Assembly: GCA_947464515.1 (NCBI GenBank)
Contig: CANHXF010000065.1
Span: 1 to 8,283, forward strand
Origin: Flavobacteriales bacterium
GTDB taxonomy: Bacteria; Bacteroidota; Bacteroidia; NS11-12g; UBA955
DNA length: 8,283 nt
Direction: 5' to 3'
The notes beneath the pieces were generated by a model. It saw only the letters and a list, made by a program, of their open reading frames with translations. It ran no database searches and had not been told where the DNA came from. This document shows, piece by piece, positions 1 through 6,302 of the stretch. Position 1 is the stretch's first letter. Every line of letters starts with the position of its first letter. A program made the translations under genes and the position numbers.

Positions 1-1274
1 CACACTTCTTGGGTAGCAATTTCGGTGGCGGGACGCACGCGTTCGCGGGTAATCTGCACCAAACCAAATTTGCTCATCGGCAGGATGGTATGTCGTGCAC
101 GATCTGTCTTCATGGCGGCCTTCAAAGCGGTGAACAATTCGTTCTTCTTTTTAGGATCGCGCATGTCGATGAAATCGATGACAATAATTCCACCCATATC
201 GCGCAATCGCACTTGTCGTGCAATTTCATCAACGGCTTCGAGGTTCACCTTAAGCACATTTTCTTCACGATTTTGTTGGTCGAAAGAGGTGCTGCCGGAG
301 TTGACATCTACAACGTGAAGGGCTTCGGTATGGTCGATGACGAGGTAGGCGCCGCCGCTAAACGGTACATTGCGACCGAAGCTAGCTTGAATTTGGCGGT
401 TGACGTTATACTGGTCGAAAAGACTATTTTTTCCTTGGTGGAGTTTTAGAATTTTATCAGCGTCGGTGTTGTATTTGCCCAACGTTTCCTTGACGGCTGC
501 ATGAATTTCTGCATCGTTGGTTACAATTTGGGTAAAGGAATCGTTGAGGATATCGCGGAGCAGGGTTTGCAGGCGATTGCCTTCACCGAGTACTTTGCTA
601 GATAGGGGTGCGTTTTTCAGTCCGCGGATCAGGTCGTTCCATTTCTTCACCAAATCGCGCATGTCCTTATCGAGTTCTTCGATGGCAACGCCTTCGCTCA
701 CGGTTCGGATGATAACGCCGAAGTTGTGTGGGCGGATGCTATTGGCTAGGTCTTTCAGGCGGGCTTTTTCTTTGGGGTTACCAATTTTCCGACTGATAGA
801 GATGGTGTTCTGGAAGGGGACGAGGATAAAATAGCGTCCAGGGATGGAGATATCGCAGGTAACCTTAGGGCCTTTGTTGGCGATGGGTTCTTTGATAACT
901 TGGATGAGCAGGGGCTCGCCGGTTTTGAGGACTTGTCCTATTTTTCCGGTTTTGACGATGGGTTCTTCGATGGTAAACTGATCGAGGTCGGCCGCACGCG
1001 GATGACCAGCGATAGCCGATTTGACCACCTTTCGAAGGGATGTTAAATTAGGGCCGAGATCGAAATACGTTAAAAAGCCATCTTTTTCGCCACCCACGTG
1101 AATGAATGCGGCATTGAGAGATGGAGAAATCTTTTTGACTTTACCCAAGTAGAAATCGCCCACTTGAAAGCCGTCTCCGGCTGTTTCGCGGTGAAATTCT
1201 ATGAGTTTGCGGTTCGATAGCAGTGCAATTTCAACCCCCGACGAACCTTTTTGTATGATTAATTCGTTGGACAA
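1..1274 (-). CDS. rng: Ribonuclease G (RNase E/G family), 3' end outside window
   Basis: An open frame of about 424 codons runs off the left edge. RNase E/G enzymes are single-strand endoribonucleases that use Mg2+ to process rRNA and decay mRNA in the cytoplasm. An S1-like RNA-binding domain covers about residues 36-130 (VGDFYLGKVKKISPSLNAAF, then EKDGFL). The DNase I-like catalytic core follows, with the metal ligands visible as D323 in VVDVNSGS and D367 in IIVIDFIDM, equivalent to E. coli RNase E D303 and D346. NLEAVDEIARQVRLRDMGG is the family signature. The frame ends soon after LVQITRERVRP, just before the expected CPxC zinc-link, so about 90-100 residues should be missing. No ATG lies between the in-frame TAA at 1284-1286 and the conserved NELIIQ start. 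TTG at 1272-1274 is the best start, with ATT at 1275-1277 as an alternative. It is the last gene of the minus-strand run, 28 bases after the small basic gene. The length and lack of a long C-terminal scaffold in relatives favour RNase G over RNase E. Confidence 0.96.
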   Translation of the reverse strand, partial: MSNELIIQKGSSGVEIALLSNRKLIEFHRETAGDGFQVGDFYLGKVKKISPSLNAAFIHVGGEKDGFLTYFDLGPNLTSLRKVVKSAIAGHPRAADLDQFTIEEPIVKTGKIGQVLKTGEPLLIQVIKEPIANKGPKVTCDISIPGRYFILVPFQNTISISRKIGNPKEKARLKDLANSIRPHNFGVIIRTVSEGVAIEELDKDMRDLVKKWNDLIRGLKNAPLSSKVLGEGNRLQTLLRDILNDSFTQIVTNDAEIHAAVKETLGKYNTDADKILKLHQGKNSLFDQYNVNRQIQASFGRNVPFSGGAYLVIDHTEALHVVDVNSGSTSFDQQNREENVLKVNLEAVDEIARQVRLRDMGGIIVIDFIDMRDPKKKNELFTALKAAMKTDRARHTILPMSKFGLVQITRERVRPATEIATQEV

Positions 1275-1302
1275 AATGCCGTGTTATAGTGGAAGAACCA
1301 AC

Positions 1303-1392
1303 TTATTTTTTCTTGTGACGATTCTTGCGCAGACGTTTTTTACGCTTGTGCGTGGCAATCTTATGACGTTTTCTTTTTTTACCGCTTGGCAT
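1303..1392 (-). CDS. 29-residue highly basic protein, probable small ribosomal protein (COX24/mS38/bS22-like)
   Basis: A complete small frame runs from ATG (1390-1392) to TAA (1303-1305). The protein starts MPSGKKRKRHK, continues IATHKRKKRLRKN and ends RHKKK. Seventeen of its 29 residues are Lys or Arg and three are His, and there are no acidic residues. Very similar tiny proteins are, to my recollection, conserved across Bacteroidota next to rng, usually annotated as hypothetical. The KRKxHK...HKRKKRLRKxR pattern resembles the C-terminal domain of mitochondrial mS38 (AURKAIP1/COX24) and actinobacterial bS22, which bind rRNA in the small subunit. That assignment is inferred from pattern only. 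It sits 16 bases after the TPR gene and 28 bases before rng, so it is probably cotranscribed with them. A ribosomal role would fit the neighbouring RNase G. It is clearly not ribosomal protein THX, whose sequence pattern differs. Existence of the gene is well supported, function less so. Confidence 0.85.
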   Translation of the reverse strand: MPSGKKRKRHKIATHKRKKRLRKNRHKKK

Positions 1393-1408
1393 ATCTTATA
1401 GTTTTAAT

Positions 1409-2227
1409 TTATTGAACTGACTTTTGTGTTTTGATTGCCAAATTGAGGTAAACCTTTGCATTGACAGAATCACCCATTACTCCGAAGACATCGCTCATTT
1501 CGAACAGCCATCGAGGATTTTGGGGTTGCAAAGATATCAATTTTTCGCATTTTTTCAGCGCTTTTGGCCACTGTTGTGACTTTTTTAGCAGATTTAAATG
1601 GATAAAGTGCAATTCGATGTTGGTAGAATCGGCTTTTAGGGCATTTTTCAGGGTGCCTAGAAACTGCATCGGGGCGTTTAGATACTCGCTTTGATAGACG
1701 ATGAGGGCGTTCAGCAGCGGCACATTGTTTGGATTGGCGGCAAGGCCTTTGTCGATGTAATTTTTACCTAACTGAAACAAATAGGCCGACTGTGTAGGGG
1801 TTTCCATCGCGCCAGCACCTGCGAAAATGAGGTTACGCGCAATTTCTTCCTGGGGCGCATCGCTCATTTTACTTTCGAAGAGGTCGGCATTGAGCAACGC
1901 AATCAGCGGAGCATTTTCTGTTTCTTCGGCCCATACCAAAGCTGCCACCAAAGAATCTTTGGGGTAGGTTCCGGGTTTGGCGGTTAGGACTCTAGCCACG
2001 AGTGGGCTAGGTTTTGTTTTTTCGAAGACGGCGTTTAGGAATTCTATCCGTGTGATAGGTTGCTGGGGTAACCCATCGTTTTGCATACCTGGCATTCCGC
2101 TAGGCATTTGATCGGCGGCGGCGGTTGGGGTGAACGAAGAAGATTTCCATCGGTTCACAACCAATACCACACCCAGCAGTCCTAAGACGGCAACTAGAAT
2201 CCATACGCGGAGGTTAGAATTTCCCAC
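1409..2227 (-). CDS. Membrane-anchored tetratricopeptide-repeat protein
   Basis: This 272-residue protein is anchored by one N-terminal membrane segment (about residues 8-25, LVAVLGLLGVVLVV) followed by R27-W-K, which looks like an uncleaved signal anchor. A low-complexity Met/Pro/Gly linker (MPSGMPGMQ, 41-49) leads to a helical domain. The C-terminal part, about 145-270, has TPR-like helix pairs, such as YIDKGLAANPNNVPLLNALI and WPKALKKCEKLISLQPQNPR. TPR domains mediate protein contacts, and the partner is unknown. The start is GTG (2225-2227), since no ATG occurs upstream in frame before the HU gene. It lies 23 bases after the HU stop and 16 bases before the small basic gene, so it is probably in the same transcript. 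Similar TPR proteins occur near rng in other Bacteroidota, but I know of no defined function. The predicted topology places the TPR domain in the periplasm. Confidence 0.85.
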   Translation of the reverse strand: MGNSNLRVWILVAVLGLLGVVLVVNRWKSSSFTPTAAADQMPSGMPGMQNDGLPQQPITRIEFLNAVFEKTKPSPLVARVLTAKPGTYPKDSLVAALVWAEETENAPLIALLNADLFESKMSDAPQEEIARNLIFAGAGAMETPTQSAYLFQLGKNYIDKGLAANPNNVPLLNALIVYQSEYLNAPMQFLGTLKNALKADSTNIELHFIHLNLLKKSQQWPKALKKCEKLISLQPQNPRWLFEMSDVFGVMGDSVNAKVYLNLAIKTQKSVQ

Positions 2228-2250
2228 GCGGCAAAGGTAGGGAAAGAAGA

Positions 2251-2550
2251 TTAGAGCTTATCGGCCAAAATTTTGCTTTCCTTTACTTGGGCGGCAAATT
2301 CTTTGGCTGGCTTAAAGCGGGCAACATGGTGAGCAGGTACTACCAAACTTGTATTGCGTTTGATGTTACGAGCAACCTTGGTCTTGCGCATTTTAAGCTC
2401 GAAAGTTCCAAATCCACGGAGGTAGATATTGCTACCTGATACCATAGAATTTTTAACAACAACGAAGAAGTTGTCGATTGTTTCGGCAATCGCTGTCTTC
2501 TCTAATCCGGTGCGCACTGCAATTTCGTTAACGATTTCTGACTTTGTCAT
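2251..2550 (-). CDS. hup: HU-family DNA-binding protein
   Basis: The product is a 99-residue nucleoid protein of the HU/IHF family, which dimerises and bends DNA without strong sequence preference. The N-terminal helices (MTKSEIVNEIAVRTGLEKTA, residues 1-20) and the beta-arm region are both present: GFGTFEL at 46-52, ARNIKRNT at 60-67, and VPAHHVARFKPAKEF at 71-85. P72 in the arm corresponds to the intercalating proline. The ATG at 2548-2550 was chosen because it starts the conserved MTKSEIV. An in-frame ATG 45 bases upstream would add a non-homologous AKERLLYFF extension and overlap the mutY promoter region. The gene diverges from mutY across 50 bases and heads the minus-strand run. A generic HU is more likely than a dedicated IHF subunit, because Bacteroidota carry several HU paralogues and few true IHFs. 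Confidence 0.96.
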   Translation of the reverse strand: MTKSEIVNEIAVRTGLEKTAIAETIDNFFVVVKNSMVSGSNIYLRGFGTFELKMRKTKVARNIKRNTSLVVPAHHVARFKPAKEFAAQVKESKILADKL

Positions 2551-2566
2551 AAGAATTGGAGTGCAA

Positions 2567-2596
2567 AAAAAATACAAAAGCCGTTCTTTTGCCAAA
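2567..2596 (-). promoter_or_regulatory. Candidate Bacteroidota-type promoter for the HU operon
   Basis: Reading the minus strand, a TTTG box (2596-2593) is followed after 18 bases by TATTTTTT (2574-2567). This matches the Bacteroidota -33 TTTG and -7 TAnnTTTG elements at the usual spacing, with one mismatch in the -7 box. It would start transcription about 10-15 bases before the HU ATG. The -33 box touches the mutY start region, so the two divergent genes share this space. The boxes are short, so chance remains possible. Confidence 0.35.
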
Positions 2597-2624
2597 GTTT
2601 ATGCAAAGAGTTATCCAAACTTTG
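2593..2624. repeat. Inverted repeat bracketing the mutY start codon
   Basis: CAAAGTTT (2593-2600) and its exact reverse complement AAACTTTG (2617-2624) flank a 16-base spacer that begins with the mutY ATG. In RNA this could form an 8-bp stem holding the start codon in the loop. In DNA it could be an operator, and its left arm contains the candidate -33 box of the HU promoter. The symmetry is directly visible. A function is inference. Confidence 0.5.
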
Positions 2625-3638
2625 TCAAGATGGTACAATCTTGAGTCGAGGGACCTTCCTTGGCGACATACCAAAGACCCATACAAAATATGGATTTCGG
2701 AGGTGATTTTACAGCAAACGCGGGTGGCTCAGGGCATCGGTTATTACGAGCGGTTTATTGCTGCCATGCCCAATGTTTCTGCCTTGTCGGAGGCTTCCGA
2801 GTCGGAGGTTTTAAAGCTGTGGCAGGGGCTGGGGTATTACTCTCGGGCGCGCAATTTGCATGCTTCGGCCAAGCAAGTTATGGATGAGTTCCATGGGGTG
2901 TTTCCGTCTACTTACACAGACATTTTGCGTTTGCGGGGTGTGGGTAAATACACAGCGGCGGCCATCGCTTCGTTCGCTTTTGGGGAAAAAGTGCCTGCAA
3001 TCGACGGAAATGTGAAGCGAGTTGGGGCCAGATTGTTCGGTTTATACGATGCAATTCACACTTCTGCGTTCGAAAAATCTCTTTTTTCTCTTCTTTTTGA
3101 TGCGATTCAGGGGGCAGATCCAAATATTTTTAACCAAGCGATGATCGAAGTTGGGGCGACAATCTGTTTGCCGCAGAATCCTCGCTGCGAAATTTGTCCG
3201 CTCGCTGAGGTATGCGTGGCTCATTTGCAACAATTACAAAAGCAAATTCCGGTTGTGGTAAAAAAGCAAAAACCCATCGCCAAGCACTTTTATTACCTGT
3301 GCATTCAGAAGGGGGATCGCTGGGCATTTGCATCGCCAAGAAAACAGGGGATATGGCAGGGATTGGTTGAGTTTCCGATGGTTGAGGGGGCCGATGGTGG
3401 GATGGGTTTGGATGAGGTTCTAGCTTTAGCGGGTGTTGTGGATAATTTTTCGGTTTTATCGGAGCGAACGTTTACGCATCAGCTAACGCATCAAACAATT
3501 TACGCCACGTGTTGGTATTTGTGCCTTTCGGAGGATAAGTTTGTATCACCGGTGGATTGGCAATGGTGCAATTTGGAAGAAATTCAACGCCTGCCCTTGC
3601 ATCGTTTGATGGAAAAAATGATTAAATTTACTTTATAA
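2601..3638 (+). CDS. mutY: A/G-specific adenine glycosylase MutY
   Basis: This 345-residue base-excision repair enzyme removes adenine mispaired with 8-oxoguanine, preventing G:C to T:A mutations. The N-terminal LPWR (19-22) and SEVILQQTRV (33-42) motifs supply catalytic E34. The helix-hairpin-helix LRGVGKYTAAAIASFAFG (111-128) is followed by VPAIDGNVKRV with catalytic D135, equivalent to E. coli D138. The 4Fe-4S cluster ligands are C189, C196, C199 and C205 (C-x6-C-x2-C-x5-C). A NUDIX-like C-terminal domain begins near residue 228 and carries F291-T-H293, the FSH-type loop that reads 8-oxoG. These residues separate it from endonuclease III, which lacks the C-terminal domain. The ATG at 2601 was chosen over one 45 bases upstream because family homology starts at MQRVIQ. 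ssb follows after 34 bases, suggesting cotranscription. All key residues are intact. Confidence 0.98.
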   Translation: MQRVIQTLSRWYNLESRDLPWRHTKDPYKIWISEVILQQTRVAQGIGYYERFIAAMPNVSALSEASESEVLKLWQGLGYYSRARNLHASAKQVMDEFHGVFPSTYTDILRLRGVGKYTAAAIASFAFGEKVPAIDGNVKRVGARLFGLYDAIHTSAFEKSLFSLLFDAIQGADPNIFNQAMIEVGATICLPQNPRCEICPLAEVCVAHLQQLQKQIPVVVKKQKPIAKHFYYLCIQKGDRWAFASPRKQGIWQGLVEFPMVEGADGGMGLDEVLALAGVVDNFSVLSERTFTHQLTHQTIYATCWYLCLSEDKFVSPVDWQWCNLEEIQRLPLHRLMEKMIKFTL

Positions 3639-3672
3639 AATTGTTCAACAGCGATTTCAACAACAGTGTACT

Positions 3673-4128
3673 ATGATTAACAAGGTTATTTTATTGGGCC
3701 GTTTGGGAAAGGATCCCGTGGTTCGCAGATTAGAAAATGGCAGGGTTGTGGCCAATGTGACGTTAGCAACCAACGATTATTATACCAAGGATGGGCAGCG
3801 GCTGGAGAGTACGGAGTGGCACAATTTGGAGATGTGGGATAAGCAGGCGGAAACGGCTGAAAAATATTTAAAAAAGGGTAGTTTGCTCTATTTGGAGGGT
3901 AAAATTCGTACAGATCGATATACTGATGCGGATGGACAAGAACGTCAGGCCCGTAAAATACGCGTCGTCACTTTTCAAATGATGGGTTCGATGCTAACGA
4001 GCAGGTCTGAGGAAGGCGGAAATCGCGAGCAAAGCAACGACGGTCATTCTTCAGAGACATTTCATCAAGAGGGTCCCAATTCTTTGGATGGTGGATCGGA
4101 TGTTCAGGATGAGGAATTGCCATTTTAA
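3673..4128 (+). CDS. ssb: Single-stranded DNA-binding protein
   Basis: The product is 151 residues. SSB coats single-stranded DNA during replication, recombination and repair and recruits partners through its C-terminal tip. The OB-fold occupies about residues 1-108, opening MINKVILLGRLGKDPVVRRL, with the DNA-stacking region STEWHNLEMW containing W49 and W55, and YLKKGSLLYLEGKIRTDRY at 65-83. A disordered acidic and polar tail follows and ends in DEELPF, a good version of the DDDIPF interaction tip, so the protein is complete. The gene follows mutY by 34 bases and its TAA overlaps the gldE ATG as TAATG, implying translational coupling. The length and conserved tip suggest the main chromosomal SSB rather than a phage copy. 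Confidence 0.98.
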   Translation: MINKVILLGRLGKDPVVRRLENGRVVANVTLATNDYYTKDGQRLESTEWHNLEMWDKQAETAEKYLKKGSLLYLEGKIRTDRYTDADGQERQARKIRVVTFQMMGSMLTSRSEEGGNREQSNDGHSSETFHQEGPNSLDGGSDVQDEELPF

Positions 4129-5492
4129 TGCTAACTATGAGTATTGACGAGCCTGGGCCCACGGGTCAATTTGTGTTGATGAGCATCGTGAAAACGGTGA
4201 CCATGGCAGACGCACCCGAGATTACGGTGTATGTATTAATTATGTTGCTGTGCTTGTTGATTGCTGCGATATGTGCGGGGTCGGAGAATGCATTTTTCTC
4301 TCATCGCGACAGTGATGTTGAGGATTTGCGGGACGACAAGACGGTGGCATCGAAAATGATCTTATCGATTTTGGAGCGGCCCAAGCATTTGTTAGCTACG
4401 ATATTGTTGCTCAACAGTTTGGTGAATGTCGCTTTTGTTCTGATCAGTATTTTGCTGACGGAGAAATTGTTTGATTTGGAGGCTTTGCCATGGCTAAAGT
4501 TCTTTGTGGAGGCGATTGTGGTCACCATTATCATTTTGGTTTTTGGTGAGGTGATGCCTAAGGTATTTGCGACGCAGCATTATCGGTCATCGGCGCGTTT
4601 TCTGGTGTATCCGATGCGCACATTTACTTGGGTTTTATGGCCATTTACCCATCTGTTAGTAAAGTTTGGTTCGGTGTTGGAGCGCAGGGTCAAAGTGCGT
4701 GCGAATGAGCTAACACCCGAGGAGCTGTCGAGGGCAATTGATATGGCCACCGACGAGGACGATGCGAAGCAGGAGAAGGAGATTTTGAAGGGGATTGTGA
4801 ATATGGGGACCATTCAGGTGAAGCAGATTATGCGTTCTCGGGTGGATATGACAGCGGTTGCGAAGGATGTCGATTTTCACAAGTTGCTCGGCGTGATTCG
4901 TGAGGCAGGGTTTTCGCGGATGCCGGTGTACGACAAGACGGTGGATGCGATAGTGGGGGTGTTGAGTATTAAGAGTTTGATTCCTCATTTGGACGCGGGT
5001 ACGGATTTTGCTTGGCAGCAGTTTGTGAAGGCGCCTTATTTTATCCCGGAGAACAAGACGATTGACGATACGTTGCAAGAGATGCGGACGAATCACAACC
5101 ATTTGGCGATTGTGGTGGATGAATTTGGTGGGACGAGTGGGATGATTACGATGGAGGATATTTTGGAGGAGGTTTTTGGGGACATGCAGGATGAGTTTGA
5201 CGATGAGGAGAAGGCATTTGTGGAGATGGGCAATGGAGTTTGGGTGTTTGAGGCGAAGGTTTTGTTGGTAGATTTCATTCGCGAGACGGAGTTGTCGACG
5301 GATATGTTTGATCATTTGGAGTTGGAGAGTGATAGTTTAGGCGGGATGGTAAGTGAGCGATTGGGAAGGATGCCGAAGCGGGGCGACGAGGTTCAGGTGG
5401 GTAAGGTGAGGTTTAGGGTTGAATCGGCTGACATGCGGAGGGTGAAGAAAATTAAGATAACGATGGAGGGAACCTATGCGGGTGAGGCTTGA
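4128..5492 (+). CDS. gldE: Gliding motility-associated protein GldE (DUF21/CBS/CorC membrane protein)
   Basis: This 454-residue inner-membrane protein belongs to the CNNM/CorC/HlyC group. The DUF21 domain spans about 30-200, with hydrophobic segments near 33-51, 88-110 and 124-141. Family motifs are GSENAFFS (51-58) and FGEVMPKVF (139-147). A CBS pair covers about 229-345 (IMRSRVDM; FSRMPVYDK; LAIVVDEFGGTSGMITMEDI), and a CorC_HlyC domain covers about 365-448. In Flavobacterium johnsoniae, gldE lies next to gldD, and excess GldE can partly suppress gldD mutants, so the two are thought to act together. That gldD follows here supports the name over generic CorC or hemolysin homologues. The ATG at 4128 overlaps the ssb stop. 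Later in-frame ATGs (4137, 4179, 4203) are possible because residues 1-30 are not conserved. Third codon positions are very G-rich, notably around 5000-5450. Confidence 0.93.
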   Translation: MLTMSIDEPGPTGQFVLMSIVKTVTMADAPEITVYVLIMLLCLLIAAICAGSENAFFSHRDSDVEDLRDDKTVASKMILSILERPKHLLATILLLNSLVNVAFVLISILLTEKLFDLEALPWLKFFVEAIVVTIIILVFGEVMPKVFATQHYRSSARFLVYPMRTFTWVLWPFTHLLVKFGSVLERRVKVRANELTPEELSRAIDMATDEDDAKQEKEILKGIVNMGTIQVKQIMRSRVDMTAVAKDVDFHKLLGVIREAGFSRMPVYDKTVDAIVGVLSIKSLIPHLDAGTDFAWQQFVKAPYFIPENKTIDDTLQEMRTNHNHLAIVVDEFGGTSGMITMEDILEEVFGDMQDEFDDEEKAFVEMGNGVWVFEAKVLLVDFIRETELSTDMFDHLELESDSLGGMVSERLGRMPKRGDEVQVGKVRFRVESADMRRVKKIKITMEGTYAGEA

Positions 5493-5574
5493 TAAATATT
5501 GGAATGGTGTAAAATTCTTGCGGTTTGGGGTTTTGAGAAATCCCGTGGGGTTGAGGCTTGATTTTACGAGGGTG

Positions 5575-6171
5575 ATGAATAATTTATTGCTGATTGCTGT
5601 TGTTCTTGTGGTGGTGGTTGCCGCCGCCTGCGGCGGCGGCAACACGGACTACGTCCCCAAGCCGAAAGCGTATCCTAAAATGTCGCTCCCGGCAAAATCA
5701 TATGGCCTTGCATCGCCCAGCGACCTACCAATGAGTTTTGAAATTCCCTCGTATTCACAACTCGTGCCGGACACGAATCAAGGTGGGGTGCATACGCCCG
5801 GATGGTATAATTTGAAATTCCCGAATTTAGATGTCACCCTGCATATGACCTATTACAAGTTCAACGAGTGGAATCTTTTTGATAGTTTGATGTACGATAC
5901 GCGCAAGTTGGTGAACAAGCACATCCAAAAAGCGGACGATATTGTGGAAAGGCCGACCCAGTTTTTGAATCCATCGGCCAAAGGCTTAGTGTTTAGTATT
6001 CAGGGAAATACGGCTACCAATTTCAACTTTTATGTCACCGACAGCGCTTCTCATTTTTTGCGCGGGGCCTTGTATTTTAACAATCATACCGAGTCGGATA
6101 GCATCGCGCCGGTGTATCAATTTGTAGAAGCCGATGTGTTGCATTTAATCAAGACATTGAAATGGAAATAG
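5575..6171 (+). CDS. gldD: Gliding motility-associated lipoprotein GldD
   Basis: From the chosen start this is 198 residues. The signal is MNNLLLIAVVLVVVVAAAC, with C19 as the lipidated cysteine of a clear lipobox. YVPKPKAYPKMSLPAKSY follows, which I recognise as the GldD pattern (YxPKPxxYxxIxLP). GldD is needed for gliding and T9SS function in Flavobacterium johnsoniae. Residues after C19 are GGGNTD, without the early acidic cluster of Bacteroidota surface-export signals, so a periplasm-facing location is likelier. The start is uncertain: the signal n-region lacks Lys or Arg. Upstream in-frame options are GTG 5572, TTG 5551 (adding RLDFTRV, with two Arg) and ATG 5476, which overlaps the end of gldE by 17 bases. 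It ends 10 bases inside the longest possible frame of the next gene. A perfect palindrome spans the lipobox codons. Confidence 0.9.
   Translation: MNNLLLIAVVLVVVVAAACGGGNTDYVPKPKAYPKMSLPAKSYGLASPSDLPMSFEIPSYSQLVPDTNQGGVHTPGWYNLKFPNLDVTLHMTYYKFNEWNLFDSLMYDTRKLVNKHIQKADDIVERPTQFLNPSAKGLVFSIQGNTATNFNFYVTDSASHFLRGALYFNNHTESDSIAPVYQFVEADVLHLIKTLKWK
5617..5643. repeat. Perfect 12-bp inverted repeat with 3-base loop, centred on the gldD lipobox Cys codon
   Basis: The left arm at 5617-5628 (GTTGCCGCCGCC) and right arm at 5632-5643 (GGCGGCGGCAAC) are exact reverse complements around the loop TGC at 5629-5631. TGC is the codon of the predicted lipidated cysteine. The symmetry is codon-aligned, encoding Val, three Ala, Cys, three Gly and Asn. 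An RNA hairpin this GC-rich, about 45 bases into the gene, should be very stable. It is not followed by a T run, so it does not look like an intrinsic terminator. Confidence 0.9.
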
Positions 6172-6230
6172 GCCGTTTAAGGGATGGAATTATGGGTTTG
6201 AAATGTACATTCCGGGCGGTTTGTAAGGGC

Positions 6231-6278
6231 GGATTTAAAATCCCTTTCGCTAGGATTCAATCCTATTCAATATTGAAT
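6231..6278. repeat. Cluster of three short palindromes upstream of the PorE-like gene
   Basis: Three dyads stand almost end to end. They are GGATTTAAAATCC (6231-6243, 6-bp arms around A), TAGGATTCAATCCTA (6251-6265, 7-bp arms around C) and ATTCAATATTGAAT (6265-6278, a perfect 14-bp palindrome). They share the GGATT/AATCC core. They occupy the roughly 130 bases between the gldD stop and the preferred start of the next gene. This is more like regulatory or leader DNA than an N-terminal coding stretch. Operator or RNA-stem function is inferred. Confidence 0.6.
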
Positions 6279-6302
6279 TCCGGGTATTATCAGACCCTTT
6301 CA

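Noticed and set aside
9..449. Open plus-strand frame of 146 codons.
   Set aside because: It lies wholly antisense to the clearly conserved catalytic core of RNase G and shows no recognisable family features.
2232..2239. Exact TAnnTTTG (TACCTTTG, minus strand) just before the TPR gene GTG start.
   Set aside because: No TTTG -33 box sits at the right distance and transcription would begin at the start codon itself. The gene is better explained by readthrough from HU.
2556..2600. Extended mutY start at ATG 2556, adding 15 residues.
   Set aside because: The extra residues (ECKKNTKAVLLPKF) do not match MutY N-termini and cover the HU promoter region. The family alignment begins at 2601.
3639..3672. 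Repeated TTCAACA in the mutY-ssb gap as a possible control element.
   Set aside because: Two 7-base copies in A/T-rich DNA are easily due to chance, and no promoter boxes accompany them.
4710..5315. Open minus-strand frame of about 201 codons rich in His, Arg, Leu and Asn.
   Set aside because: It is antisense to the CBS and CorC domains of gldE. Its odd composition follows from the G/T-rich opposite strand.
5617..5643. GC-rich hairpin read as a terminator inside gldD.
   Set aside because: It is not followed by a T run and lies inside a conserved coding frame.
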